DNA of 64,000 bases from Pictodentalium vernedei (taxonomy: Eukaryota; Mollusca; Scaphopoda; Dentaliida; Dentaliidae), in the NCBI GenBank assembly GCA_031216915.1, contig CM062294.1, forward strand, positions 35,362,936 through 35,426,935. Direction: 5' to 3'. Positions 1 to 11,857 of this stretch are shown here, piece after piece. Positions within the stretch are counted from its first letter, which is position 1. Each line of letters begins with the position of its first letter. The notes beneath the pieces were generated by a model. It saw only the letters and a list, made by a program, of their open reading frames with translations, was not told the DNA's origin and made no database searches. Made by a program: the position numbers and the translations under genes.

Positions 1-530
1 GTGACGGCAGACTGATAGATAGATAACAAGCTTGTAAACAAAGATCAATGATCGATTTTTCATCGCCTCCAGTCAGAGAGAATATAATGATAATTTCTTG
101 GGAACAATTGAATTTAATAAAATATACCGAAGTGGGAGACGAATAAAAGATCATACACCCAAACATGATTTTGGGGGAACTTAAAAATAAATGTTAAATA
201 TCTGTCGGCTACGATCGAAAATCAAAACAACAAACAATTTGGCAATGATTGACCTGACCTGTTTGTGGCACACTTTCTTGAGTTTGACTGTTGTCTTTTG
301 CGAAAATTATTTAAGTTTTTCGTTTACGTACACATAGGTTTTATATTTTAAAATTACAGTCGGATCAAATTATAAGAAATAACTGTTGTTTACCTTCGGT
401 TTATGCGATATAAACCGAAAATTTTCAGCACAAGCTTAATCATAACTCGCTACGCGAGTTATGAAGCTTGTGCTAAAAATTTTCGGTTTATATGGTATAA
501 ACCGAAGGAAAACAACAGTTATTTCTTAAA
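1..530 (+). repeat. Long inverted repeat, arm 1
   Basis: This stretch is the reverse complement of 53081-53620: base 1 pairs with base 53620, and homology runs inward to the end of a palindrome at 530, after which the flanks differ. Divergence is moderate, with small indels. The repeat reaches the window edge, so its outer limit is unknown. It is probably two inverted copies of one mobile element whose inner end is the palindrome. I see no coding capacity. Confidence 0.85.
371..530. repeat. Palindromic foldback, family 1 (copy 1)
   Basis: Near-perfect inverted repeat of about 160 bp, beginning AAGAAATAACTGTTG and ending CAACAGTTATTTCTT. The centre is CTCGCTACGCGAG, preceded by CACAAGCTTAATCATAA. 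It forms the inner end of the long repeat; a second copy lies at 53081-53236. It could fold into a long hairpin. Confidence 0.85.
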
Positions 531-929
531 TGATTACACATGTTGAGACCATCATTTTGATGAAAGTAATTATATGATAAATAAATCACGAACTCAGCGA
601 AATAAATTAGACAAGATAATATTCTTTAGGTCTTCCATGCGTTAAACCTGAAAATTAAAATACAGAAACAGTCAGCTGAAACACTACTATAAACTGCGGA
701 TGTTTTAGTACAAATGGAACAATGAACAAGGATTACGTTTTGCTCAGCTCAAAAGCCTAATACCATGACGTCATGATCTTCATTAAAAAAAAATCGATTC
801 ACACACACTGAATGATTGCCAGAATATTTGCGAACAAGGTAATCGGAAGATAAATTGGTTATTACCGCCAAGTTGGTTTAGGAGATGGCGAATTGAAGTC
901 TCACTCTCGTTTCTGGATCAAATATCGAC
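531..929. other. No gene seen
   Basis: AT-rich unique-looking sequence between the foldback and the satellite array. I see no convincing open frame, RNA or repeat. Confidence 0.5.
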
Positions 930-2820
930 GCCTCTTAACGGACACGTCGATATATGCCGAGAGATGAGGTCTGATGTTAATAACCTAGATTAACCCTTCC
1001 TAACAAACACATTGATATATGCCCAGAGACGAGGTCTGATGTTAATAACCTAGATTTACTCATCCTAAAAGACACATTGATATATGCCCAGAGACGAGGT
1101 GTGGTGGTAATAACCTAGATTTACTCATCCTAACAGACGCATTGATATATGCCCAGAGACGAGGTCTGATGTTAATAACCTAGATTTACTCGTCCTAACA
1201 GACACACTGATATATGCCCAGAGACGAGGTCTGGTGGTAATAACCTAGATTTACTCGTCCTAACAGACGCATTGATATATGTCCCGAGACGAGGTGTGGT
1301 GGTAATAACCTAGATTTACTCATCCTAACAGACGCATTGATATATGCTCAGAGACGAGGTCTGATGTTAATAACCTAGATTTACTCGTCCTAACAGACAC
1401 ATTGATATATGCCCAGAGACGAGGTCTGGTGGTAATAACCTAGATTTACTCGTCCTAACAGACGCATTGATATATGTCCCGAGACGAGGTGTGGTGGTAA
1501 TAACCTAGATTTACTCGTCCTAACAGACACATTGATATATGCCGTGAGATGAGGTCTGATGTTAATAACCTAGATTTACTCATTCTAACAGACACATTGA
1601 TATATGCCCAGAGACGAGGTGTGGTGGTAATAACCTAGATTTACTCGTCCTAACAGATACATTGATATATGCCGTGAGATGAGGTCTGATGTTAATAACC
1701 AAGATTTATTCGTCCTAACAGACACATTGACATATGCCCAGAGACGAGGTGTGGTGTTAATAACCTAGATTTACTCGTTCTAACAGACACATTGATATAT
1801 GCCGTGAGATGAGGTCTGATGTTAATAACCTAGATTTATTCGTCCTAACAGACACATTGACATATGCCGTGAGATGAGGTCTGATGTTAATAACCTAGAT
1901 TTACTCATTCTAACAGACACATTGACATATGCCCAGAGACGAGGTGTGGTGTTAATAACCTAGATTTACTCGTCCTAACAGACACATTGATATATGCCGT
2001 GAGATGAGGTCTGATGTTAATAACCTAGATTTATTCGTCCTAACAGACACATTGACATATGCCCAGAGACGAGGTGTGGTGTTAATAACCTAGATTTACT
2101 CGTCCTAACAGACACATTGATATATGCCGTGAGATGAGGTCTGATGTTAATAACCTAGATTTACTCGTCCTAACAGACACATTGACATATGCCCAGAGAC
2201 GAGGTCTGATGTTAATAACCTAGATTTACTCGTCCTAACAGACACATTGATATATGCCCAGAGACGATGTGTGGTGGTAATAACCTAGATTTACTTGTCC
2301 TACCGACGGGTCGATATATGCCCAGAGACGAGGTCTAGTGGTAATAACCTAGATTTATTCGTCCTAACGGAAACGTCGATATACGCTCAGAGATGAGGTC
2401 TGGTGGTAATAACCTAGATTTACGCATCCTAACCGACACGTTGATATATACTCAGAGACGAGGTCTGGTGGTAGTAACGTAGATTTACTCTTCCTAACAG
2501 AAACGTTGATATATGCCCAGGGGCGAGGTCTGATGGTAATAACCTAGATTTACTCATCCTAACGGACACGCCGATATATGCCCAGAGACGAGGTCTGGTG
2601 GTAATAACCAAGATTTATTCGTCCTAACGGACACGTCGATAAATGCCCAAAGATGAGGTCTAGCGGTAATAACCTAGATTTATTCGTCCTAACGGACACG
2701 TCGATGTATGCGGAGAGATGAGGTCTGGTGGTAATAACCCAGATTTACTTACTCATACTAACGGACGCGTCGATATACGCTCAGAGACGAGGTCTGGTGG
2801 TAATAACCTAGATTTACGAG
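930..2820. repeat. 65-bp satellite array, about 29 units
   Basis: Head-to-tail units carrying GATATATGCCCAGAGACG, AGGTCTGATGTTAATAACC and TAGATTTACTCGTCCTAAC. Starts of GATATATG are 65 bases apart (for example 1079, 1144, 1209). From about 1540 to 2190 two unit types alternate: GCCGTGAGATGAGG occurs at 1541, 1671, 1801, 1866, 1996 and 2126, mostly 130 bases apart. The two ends are more diverged than the middle, as expected for an array homogenised centrally. The unit is not a multiple of three, so a repeat protein is excluded. Confidence 0.95.
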
Positions 2821-2896
2821 TCACACGCCGATCGAGAAATATAACATTTTTGTGATCAAAGTACTGTAAAGGTTAATTAATGACATTTTACATCTA

Positions 2897-3152
2897 CAGT
2901 ACGTGGAGAGTGGACTGCAACCAAAACACCCGCGGAGTGGAGTTATCACACAAGCTGTAACTTTCAAATTTTGTACATATCGACAAAAACACAAGCAATG
3001 TTTCAGCCAATGGACCTCCGGGTTAAACCCGGAGGTCCATTGGCTGAAACTTTGCTGGTGCTGGTTATGCTTTGCAACAAATTTGCAATTATTCCTCGGG
3101 TGGAATCTCCACTCTCCGGGTGATTTAGTGATAATACACTCTCCACGTACTG
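2897..3152. mobile_element. Foldback MITE flanked by TA
   Basis: Terminal inverted repeats CAGTACGTGGAGAGTG and CACTCTCCACGTACTG are flanked by TA on each side, a hallmark of Tc1/mariner-type insertion. The interior holds a perfect palindrome around 3000-3052 whose arms read GTTTCAGCCAATGGACCTCC and its complement. Open frames on both strands here are by-products of the palindrome. The element is non-autonomous and 256 bp long. Confidence 0.8.
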
Positions 3153-3449
3153 TATACATTATCATTAAATGGTCATTATTAATTCGTATACATTTTTGAG
3201 AAGACATTTCGGGGGGTGAGTTTGCTAAAGCTATCGAATTATCATAATTCCCTCGTTCCTTACATAAACTGTTTGTTTACTTCCGTGTGTATCTCGAAGA
3301 CATCCAAATACGGCATATCGGTCGGCTGGTCCACACACATATTTAAAAAAACACGTTTTTTGTTTCGGCTAATGGAGTACTCCAGCACAAAGATATGAAT
3401 TTTGTGTTTGTTTCAATAATGAGCTTTTCAGTTTAACCGTTCTCTGATT

Positions 3450-4082
3450 TTGGTGTTTTCTCATAAGATTACAAGAATGAAATGTTTAATTTTTATTGTC
3501 TTTACAAACTGTACTGACGTGAACGCCAATACCTATGCAGATATCTATTTGCCAGGCACGAATGAGAAATTAAATGTTCGGTGTAATATGGCATTATACA
3601 TGCAAGTTCTTCGGTTTGAGAGCTCTGACCCCAGTGCATTCACAAACCACGTTCAAGATGGTTGGGATGAGTTCAAATCGGGATATAATAACTTCGCATT
3701 CAAGCATTTCTGGATTGGAAATGACATCATGAACAGAATAACAAGCGGAGCTCACAATTATCTTCTCGAAACGTCTGTGACTTACATCAGCACCAAACTA
3801 TTCATCAGCAAATATTATACGTTTGTTATGAACAACGAGGCCAAGAATTACACTGTACACTTTGCTTCAGCTGTTATAAGTTCTGGTGAAAATGGCGTCT
3901 TTAGTAACAATACACAGTTACATGCGGTAGATTATAACGACAATGAATGCACCAACACTTTCGGATCATCCTGGTGGTACGGTAAAACCTGTCCCTATCC
4001 ATCGCCACTTACAGGGAATTATTCGATGGAAGGTGTCATAAGGCCCATTTTACGCTGGAGCATGACACTGAAAAGGTTGTGA
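3450..4082 (+). CDS. Fibrinogen-related domain protein (terminal exon)
   Basis: The 210-residue frame matches a fibrinogen C-terminal (FReD) domain. Cys21 and Cys45 fit the N-terminal disulfide, and DGWDEFKSGY (70-79) with FWIGND (87-92) are the core FReD signatures. VDYNDNEC (160-167) resembles the calcium loop, and Cys167/Cys181 around SSWWYGKTC fit the C-terminal disulfide. FReD proteins are secreted or membrane lectin-like recognition molecules, often expanded in molluscs. A whole domain is about 220 residues, so most of it is here. The usual GGWT motif is not seen; MALYMQVLRF stands in its place. The true start is uncertain: ATG at 3480 begins a hydrophobic stretch (MKCLIFIVF) that could be a weak signal peptide, or an exon could begin at the CTCATAAG at about 3461-3468. 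The stop at 4080-4082 is where FReD genes usually end. This is the only host-type coding region I can support, and it could be one exon of a longer gene. Confidence 0.75.
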   Translation: MVFSHKITRMKCLIFIVFTNCTDVNANTYADIYLPGTNEKLNVRCNMALYMQVLRFESSDPSAFTNHVQDGWDEFKSGYNNFAFKHFWIGNDIMNRITSGAHNYLLETSVTYISTKLFISKYYTFVMNNEAKNYTVHFASAVISSGENGVFSNNTQLHAVDYNDNECTNTFGSSWWYGKTCPYPSPLTGNYSMEGVIRPILRWSMTLKRL

Positions 4083-6298
4083 AAGACGGTGATCGGACAC
4101 TAAGAAACAGGACACTAAGAAATAATTTTGGTAGGACAATAGGAAACAAGACACTAAGAAATACTATAGAAGAATATCATGAGACAAATTGTGTAATTAA
4201 TTACAGTGAGTCGATTCCGACCAGTCTTAAAGAAAACGTGATCGTTGGATGGTTGTAAAATTTATTTTCAAGAATCAGAGCGATCATCATATTCTCAGCT
4301 ACATGTACATGTTACTCGAAATGCCACTCCGCGTGTTTGGAGCAGAAAAAGAAAAACTGTTAATTTCACTTCAAGACACTTCAAATTTATTTATTGTTGT
4401 GTATTTATTGGGGTTTTTTTAACGTCGAGGAGCCAATGCTATAAAACTTTTACAATTGTATTTTCTAAAATTGTATTTTCTAGTTATGACTTTAAATGGG
4501 TTGAAATGAACCATTAGCGTTTTCAAAGATGTGGCAATTTGCCATATCTTTTAAAATGCTGAAGATTCATTTTTATCAGTTATATTAATAGGAAAAATAT
4601 ACAGTTCTAGAAAATACAGTTGTAAAAGTATTATTGTATTGGTCCCTGGTTTTATTGAGTCCGAAAGTTTTTAGTGCGGAGGAGGCCGGAGTGTCCGGGT
4701 TAGAAGCACCGAGTGAATAACTGTCTGTATCTTCAACTTACTAATCTCACATAAGTAGAGTTAGTACGGGTGAAGGCACGTGTATCGCCGACGTGATGTA
4801 TCCTTCAGTACACGTTAGCACACGTGTACTGAATTTGGGCAGTTGTGATAGAATATAGTTCTGCAATGCATCGGTATAAACATAGCAAAAATAAAACCAA
4901 GTATATCACACCTTTTATTTTACATTTCATTCTGTCTTGTTTTATATTATTTTGAATAATTTGCAATGTAACCAATGGATCTTAGGGATTTTTATGCATT
5001 GGTGTCGAAAGTCACTTTTTGTGTGTATGGTGTGTGTGGAGTTGTGGCCCAGGCCATAAGAATCTCGACAAAAACGCGTGATGCGAGGCTTCGCATCACT
5101 ATTTTTCGTTTGCAATTGTTCATTTTATAAGCTAACCTCACCCCCACCCCCTTTCTTATTCTAAATCTATAAGGGGTTGTGCCCTAACTTTAAGGATAAT
5201 TTCAACCCTTTGAACCCAAGAGGCCACTTTTCCGGCAAGGGAACACAATACCTTATATCATTAAGTAGCATGGCCTGTAAGTGAATGTATGGTGTATACC
5301 ATTCAATATCTTCAGTGTACATCCCCAAGGCTGCACGTTGAAAATGTTAATTGGTCTACCCCCAGATAGTGAGTATGGTATCTTCCAACTGCTGCCATTA
5401 AACTGACACGGAAGATACCACCAGTGTTTAATGGATTAAGTGGATTGCTAATAGCTACAGCTTACTTGACAGTATCTGACAATCGTCAGTTATTTTTAAA
5501 ATGAATGACTTAAGTAAATGAAATACTGGCTTAACTCTAGATTTTCGTAACGATCATCGGTGGGGAGCGAGCCCCACTGCAGTTCCCCCGCTCGATTTCG
5601 CCTATAAATATATATCTACCCCAGTTTTTATTTTGCTATTAACTGCATGGAGATGGATGTTTATGATATATCTTATTCTTTTTATTGAGGGGGTTTAGAA
5701 TATTTGTTTTGGATCATGTTATAATTATAATTATTTTAGAATTATTTAGGACATTTGTCTTTGATCATTTTATAATTATCTATTAGTTTAGTTTAAGTAG
5801 TTTGTGGCAGCGATTTCAACTTATTTCATCAAATCAAAGGTATGACGATTTTTTACTCCAACGATTGGGCCATATGTTTCAAACAAATCATTGATCAGTT
5901 GAAACTGTAAGCAGACAAAATATACAAGATATAGCAAATATGTTGCACTAATATCTTAAAAGAAATTGTTACAAAGTAAAATGGCTGTGTGTTTCTTGTC
6001 GTATCACCCAAGATGACCATAATTCACGTCAGAGCCTCCTTATTGGCATAAATTATGCCCCTTGATTAACTCAAATTACTTCCGCTGATTTCCATATTCC
6101 ACTTTCCAGAAATCCATTTTCCAGACATGGAGGAAATAATTTCTGTCTATTTCGTTTCTCAACCGACATGAATAGTATTTTGCTTTTCCCATCAACTGGA
6201 CTGTTACATCCAATTAAATCTAAAAAAATAGTATGAACAATCATTTTTTTAAACAACGTAAGAATTTATCTCAATCGGGATTTGATTCGACTGAATCT
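4083..6298. other. No gene seen
   Basis: AT-rich sequence with short repeats only, including GGACACTAAGAAA-type direct repeats at 4095-4165 just after the FReD stop and a small hairpin around GCGAGGCTTCGC near 5090. Short frames have no recognisable domains. Confidence 0.5.
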
Positions 6299-6534
6299 CT
6301 AACCATTTACCCAACGCAGACAATATCAAAATTTATTATTTTAAAATTTTTCAAAACAAATTCAACAAAACCATATCATGTGACCCCTCACTGGAACGAG
6401 CTCGAATAGCTCGTTCAAATGAGGGGTTACTTGGTATGGTTTTGTTGAAATATTTTGAAAAAAATGTTTATTTCAACTGCTTAATTTGCAAATTACGCGG
6501 GTGTATGCGTGCGATTCGTTAGGTAAACGGTTAA
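6299..6534. mobile_element. TTAA palindromic MITE, subfamily A
   Basis: Right end GGTAAACGGTTAA; left end degraded (CTAACCATTTACCC). Arms carry CATATCATGTGACCCCTCA around the hairpin core GAACGAGCTCGAATAGCTCG. The whole copy plus about 380 bp of right flank recurs at 7759-8375. Confidence 0.85.
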
Positions 6535-6920
6535 TGACATGTACAACTATTTCTATCCACCTGAAAAACTAAGTTATTTTCTGTTTCCAATTTACTATAG
6601 CTGTGAATGGGAGAAAGACGGAAAACTTTTTTTCCATCAAATGTGCGTTCATGTAGTCAAATACTTTAGGATTTACTCTTTAAACTAATGTTAAATTCTT
6701 ATTGTTAGACAACATTTTTGTTTAAAGTTTCACATTTTATATATGTGTATTTCCTACAAAAATAATGAAAAGGGGTTGACTGGAGTCGCTTCAAACTTAA
6801 AAAAGGAATAAACTTCTTATAGCATGATTTATGCGTTCATCATTCCAAAGAAAGCAATCTTCAAATTATTTCATGGTTTAAGAAATTTTTTGCTATGGGT
6901 TGGTTTTAATAAAAATGATT
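6326..6920 (+). repeat. Local duplication, copy 1
   Basis: From inside the MITE at 6299 to about 6920, the sequence (for example TTTCTATCCACCTG, AGCTGTGAATGGGAGAAAGA, GCATGATTTATGCGTTCATC) recurs in direct orientation at about 7759-8375, about 1.45 kb away. The left break lies inside the MITE, suggesting MITE-mediated unequal exchange. Confidence 0.75.
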
Positions 6921-6943
6921 TATGGTTGTGTTTGTCACACAAA

Positions 6944-7194
6944 TTAACCCTTTACCCAACGCAGACGATATCAAAATTTATTATTTTAAATATAATTTTT
7001 TTTTAAATTTTTCAAAATATTTCAACAAAACCATATCATGTGACCCCTCATTGGAACGAGCTCAGTGAGCTCGTTCCAATGAGGGGTCACATGATATGCT
7101 TTTGTTGAAATATTTTGAAAAATTTAATTTTTTCAACTGCCAAATTTGCATATTACGCGGGTGGATGCGGGCGATTCATTAGGTAAAGGGTTAA
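6944..7194. mobile_element. TTAA palindromic MITE, subfamily A
   Basis: Complete copy: TTAA, then CCCTTTACCCAACGCAGACG; central palindrome with GACCCCTCATTGGAACGAGC; right end ATTAGGTAAAGGG then TTAA. At 251 bp it is the best subfamily A example in the window. Confidence 0.92.
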
Positions 7195-7758
7195 TTGTCT
7201 TCACCATTATCAGGATATATCATAGCACAGGTAGGATAACTTCTCAGAATTTTTTACAGTGCAGTAACATGATGAATTTGATTTTGAATTTGAATTTCCC
7301 ATTGCTGTAACTTTGGAAGGTCATTTGATATTTGAAGATCACTGTCTTTAGCGTTAATTTATTTTGTCTCTACCGTTATATTTCTGCCAGAATGGTAAAG
7401 CTGGAGGATTAATGGTAAATACCATATCCACGTATTGGTTGCATAAAACCATTTTAATGAATGCCTAATCTTGAGAATGTATTTTTTCACATTCAGAGTG
7501 TCACATGGAATATCTACCTGGCATTCAAAACTTAATATCATTTAAAATTCTGTAAGATAAATTAGAAAAATGCAAACCAAATATTACTGATATGCTATCA
7601 TTATCAGTGTCACCAATCCAGAAATTGTCCACAACCAATTGACGTGGGAGTGGGTGCAACTGACTGGGGTGCCCTCCCCCCCCCCCCCCCAAAAAAAAAA
7701 CCTTCTCATTGCTGTCCAGCAAATTACAATTCTCTATTTACTATTTTAATTTTTTCAA

Positions 7759-8375
7759 ATGTATTATTTTAAATATATTTTTTTTTAATTTTTCAAAAAA
7801 TTTTAACAAAACCATATCATGTGAGCCCCCTCATTGGAACGAGCTCAATGAGCTCGTTCCAATGAGGGGTCACATGATATGGTTTTGTTGAAATATTTTG
7901 AAAAATTCATTTTCTTCCACTGCTCAATTTGAAAATTACGACGGTGGTTGCGGGCGATTCGTTAGGTAAAGGGTTAATGACATGGACAACTCTTTCTATC
8001 CACCTGGATATAAAAGTTATTTTCTGTTTCCAGTTTACAATAGCTGTGATTGGGAGAAAGACGAAAAACTTCATTTTTTACACAAAATTGTTTTTCCATC
8101 AATATGCGTTCATATAGTCAAATAGTTTGGGATATACTCTTTAAAATAATGTTAAATTTTTATTGGTAGACAAAGTTTTTTATATTTCCATTTTTGTTTA
8201 ATTTTTTTAATTTTATCTGTGTGTAGTTCCTTATAAATTAATGAAAAAAGGCTGACTACAGTAGCTTTAAACTTAAAAAAGATGTTAACTTCTTATAGCA
8301 TGATTTATGCGTTCATCATTCCGAAGAAAGCAATCTTCAGTGGTTTAAGAAAGTTTCGGCTATGGGTTCGTTTTA
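7759..8375 (+). repeat. Local duplication, copy 2 (begins in a MITE)
   Basis: Copy of 6326-6920. It opens with a left-truncated subfamily A MITE (7759-7977, right end GGTAAAGGGTTAA) whose hairpin core is intact, followed by the same flanking sequence as copy 1. Confidence 0.8.
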
Positions 8376-9510
8376 ATGTTCCCATTTTAATTTGAAAAAT
8401 AGTGATTTTTAACTTTGTGCGATTTCGACAGACTTCTCCCCACAACTAACTGTCTACACCCACTTGAAAGCGACGTTATTTCTATGGGCTCGGCAACAAA
8501 ACTAAAACACCTCGGCCACAAAACTAAACACCTCGATTTCGATGTGATTTTAACATTTTAGAATTAATAACCTTTTGGGAGGTACAGTTTTGAACAATTT
8601 AATGGATATGAAGTTGACAGCTAATTGGAAAACACTTTGGTGTCGGTATGTTTTTTATTAATAATTACTCAGTATCGGGTTCCAATGAGAGCTCATGAAC
8701 TATGTTTTTGATGCAAAAAATGAACATTTTGGTGTTACGAATTTGTTTTAAGCAACCGGTCTGTTGCTAAGGTTCGGTAAAAAGTTTTAATAACAGGCGA
8801 TGTGGTCTCCTCGTGGACAAATGATCTCGAATTTTTACAACAGTAACCCCATACATGACCTAAATAACCATTTTCTAACTTTCATGACATAAGGCAGTCG
8901 CCCCCCCCCCCCCCTCCCCAGCATACATATATTTTAAGATTTCTATGTTTCTCGGCGTTATTTTTTTTCTAAATATTTACTTTTCTAGGTATTTCATGTT
9001 AAAGAATTTAAATTTTACCAATTAAAATATTTCAAACCAATTGTAGTCATTATTTTTTTAGTTCAGGCGTAATCACGAATATACAAGTATTCGAAATACG
9101 ATGTTTAGGTTACAATATGTCGCCGACTGTTGGTATCCACATATCGTTTTCATATATCTTTTTATTTGTAAGTTCAGGACGACTGGAAATTAATTACTTC
9201 ATCGCTGTCCCTCAGTGAGGTATCAATCTTTTTAATTAGTCCGACAGAACAAAAGAGAATTCAGCCCCAGTAGCGTGTGCAGTCACAAGTGAAAAAATAG
9301 GGGGTGGGGAGGGGGGGGTAACTCCAAATTGTTTACTCTAAACTATTAGTTGGGTATGCTTAACAAATATCACATAAATAATTATGAACGAAAACTCATC
9401 ATATCTGAAGTTTTATGATTTCGTCGCGTAGTTTCAAAAATTATTTTAATGTATTGATGTTTGCAATGTGAATTATATACTTATTGACTGTGATATCTCT
9501 AACTGTGACA
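8376..9510. other. No gene seen
   Basis: AT-rich, with a C homopolymer tract near 8900 and a G-rich patch near 9300-9320. No supported feature. Confidence 0.45.
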
Positions 9511-9514
9511 CAAA

Positions 9515-10015
9515 AGAATGACGTCGCATTGAAGGAACGATCAGCTGATCTTTGTTATTATTTTGAAACGTACGCATTTAGGGTCGAATTGGGTTAAATA
9601 TTGTGCAATAAAATGTCTTGTAGCATATAATAAAAAAGAAAATCTACTCAATTTTAGTCAGTATCTGGAATTAGTTCAGGAGAGTGGGCCTGAATGTTTT
9701 ATTTTTCACGAGCGCTTGCGCGAGTGAAAAATAATATTTTCAGGTCCACATGATGAACTTTTTCAGTAGCTTCCTAAATGACGTTAAGCTTCGGCACATG
9801 ACGTCATATTGAACGTCGCCTTGGAGGAACTATCAGCAGCTTTTTGTTATTGTCTTGAAATTGTTTGCAGTCGAATTGGGCTGAATATCACACAGTAAAA
9901 TGTCACGTAGCATCTTCTAAAAAGAAAATCTACCCTGTTTTCGGGTGGACCTGAAAGGTTTATTTTTCACTCGCGCAAGCGCTCGTGAAAAATAAAACTT
10001 TCAGGTCGAAACTGA
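9515..10015 (+). repeat. Tandem duplication of a palindrome-bearing unit
   Basis: Two diverged direct copies about 270-295 bp apart share the phrases GTCGAATTGGG, AGTAAAATGTC/AATAAAATGTC, AGCAT and AAAGAAAATCTAC. Each ends in an inverted repeat (9687-9747 and 9947-10007) with the core TTTTTCAC and GCGCAAGC or its complement, and outer arms GGACCTGAA/TTCAGGTCC. No coding. Confidence 0.65.
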
Positions 10016-10910
10016 TGAGATTATTCCCCATATTCACTAAAACAACGTCGATATCCTCTATTTATTATATGCTAGATTATGAATTATCGCAGATTATCAA
10101 AAAGATATTTCTCGATATCCATCGACATGATGGATAGCGAGGAATGTCCATCAGTAGCTTCCGAAGTGATTTCAAGCTTCGGCGCCTCACTCCGCCTTCG
10201 ATAGTATTGTTTCGTGTAAGCGATTTGGTGGCGATTTTACCATCAGTACCAGAAGTTCATACTATTTCAAGCCGTTCTGTTGATTCCATGACTGAAAATC
10301 TAGATGTGCAATAATGATAAAAGTATAAAGTAAAATAATTAGATGTATAGAACGTGATACCGAGAGTGATATTGACCCTTGAACTGGGGAACTTTTCCGA
10401 GAAATCTTGTTGATCGATTCGCAGAGGAATTTTTTTTTTAATTTAATTTAATTCCCAATTCCTTGTTGTGAATTGTTAACATTAAAATGTTCTAAAAATT
10501 AACATTAAAGAAATATATGACAATTTTCGAATCTGATTTGGTTAGAACCGGAAGTCTCTTGCTCTGGTCGTAAAACTGATAAATTTAGGTGGCGATCTTG
10601 TTATGTTTTCGCCGGAGTATTCGAGAAATTTGTTTTTTCTTTTTTCGAGTTTTCCCCCGACATCTTTATTAGTTATGAATAATCCAAAATGGTCCAGTCG
10701 TCAAGTGATACGTCAGTGTAAACCTTATTTTCTCCTCTTTATATCGGTACTGGGCATTCACGAATATCCATCAGTAATTATTACCCAAATTGGTTCAGAC
10801 TTGAGACAATTAGAAAGAAGGTCGTCGGTTGGCTTGTTTTGTAAATTCAAGTTGTATACCTTGTTTTATATTATTTTCATTCGTTTCTCTTCTCGCAAAC
10901 AAATCGTATT

Positions 10911-11108
10911 TCCTCTCACACTCTCCGAAAATGGTATTCCACTCCCAATATCGTATTTCACTCTCATCGTCGACAGACTGTTTTTTTTTGTTTTTTTTTT
11001 TTATTTTTTTGGACATGTTTTGAAAGTAACCATGAAATGAATGATAATGGATTGTTTTGGGAAAACAATTAACAAAATAAAATAAATACAAAAATGTTCA
11101 CTGCTCTG
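10911..11108 (+). repeat. 198-bp direct repeat, left copy
   Basis: Begins TCCTCTCACACTCTCCG and ends AAATGTTCACTGCTCTG. It is nearly identical to 11653-11857. The two direct copies bracket a roughly 545-bp element. They lack the TG...CA ends of LTRs. Confidence 0.85.
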
Positions 11109-11652
11109 CATGCGTAACGTACGTGTGTCCGGGGTGAGATAGCAGGGAGAGACAGATGTATCCCACCCCACCCACGCGACGTTATACATTTATAACGTTA
11201 TTATGACGTTATGCATATCGTATCAGTTTCTTGCTACCAACTAATTCATATTGACGTCATCAGAATGCCGTGTGATCAAAGTTTGATGCTCTAAAACTCT
11301 TTAAACCCCAAGATGCCACCGTTCCTAATTGATTTCGTGGTATATACCTTTGGTATATACATAACTTTTGCATGCCCGTTCGTTGGTGTCGTTAGTTTTT
11401 CAAAACAAAGAATACCAAATGAGTTGATTATATCAGCACGTGACCGCCGATTACCTCTGGCTAACGTAACCGCTGTATGGAGGAGGGAGAAAAAATAATC
11501 CCTGATGGGTACGGGTGTGGGATGGGAAAATCTCACCCTCGGGACAAGATATTTGGTCCAGACACTCGGCAATCCTCGTGTCTGGCCCAAATATCCTGCC
11601 CTCGGGTGAGATTTTCCCACCCCACACCCGCACCCATCAGGGATTATAAGAT
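11109..11652 (+). mobile_element. Unclassified mobile element, copy 1 (with hairpin end)
   Basis: About 400 bp of this stretch recurs inverted at 25848-26262, with shared phrases such as GACGTCATCAGAATGCCGTG and GGTATATACCTTTGGTATAT in this copy. Here it ends in a large palindrome (11495-11647) and is bracketed by 198-205-bp direct repeats absent from the other copy. No coding frame is convincing; the minus-strand frame across it is made of repeat sequence. Confidence 0.7.
11495..11647. repeat. Palindromic foldback
   Basis: Arms ATAATCCCTGATGGGT and ACCCATCAGGGATTAT enclose GGGAAAATCTCACCCTCGGG and its complement, with the centre near 11570. The solo copy at 25.85 kb retains only the outer ACCCATCAGGGATTAT. 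Confidence 0.85.
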
Positions 11653-11857
11653 TCCGCTCACACTCTCCGAAAATGGTATTCGACTCCCAATATCGTATTT
11701 CATTCTCATCGACGACAGACTGTTTTTTGTTTGTTTGTTTTTTTTTTTGTTTGTTTTTTTTGATATGTTTTGAAAGTAACCATGAAATGAATGATAATGG
11801 ATTGTTTTGGGAAAACAAATAACAAAATAAATAAATACAAAAATGTTCACTGCTCTG
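11653..11857 (+). repeat. 205-bp direct repeat, right copy
   Basis: Direct copy of 10911-11108 differing mainly in the T-rich run, ending AAATGTTCACTGCTCTG. See the left copy. Confidence 0.85.

Noticed and set aside
2429-2611. 60-codon frame in the satellite
   Set aside because: The unit length of 65 is not a multiple of three and the frame is not repeated across the array.
10911-11857. Miniature LTR retrotransposon (TRIM)
   Set aside because: The direct repeats lack TG...CA ends, and I see no primer-binding site or polypurine tract; the internal part occurs without them elsewhere.
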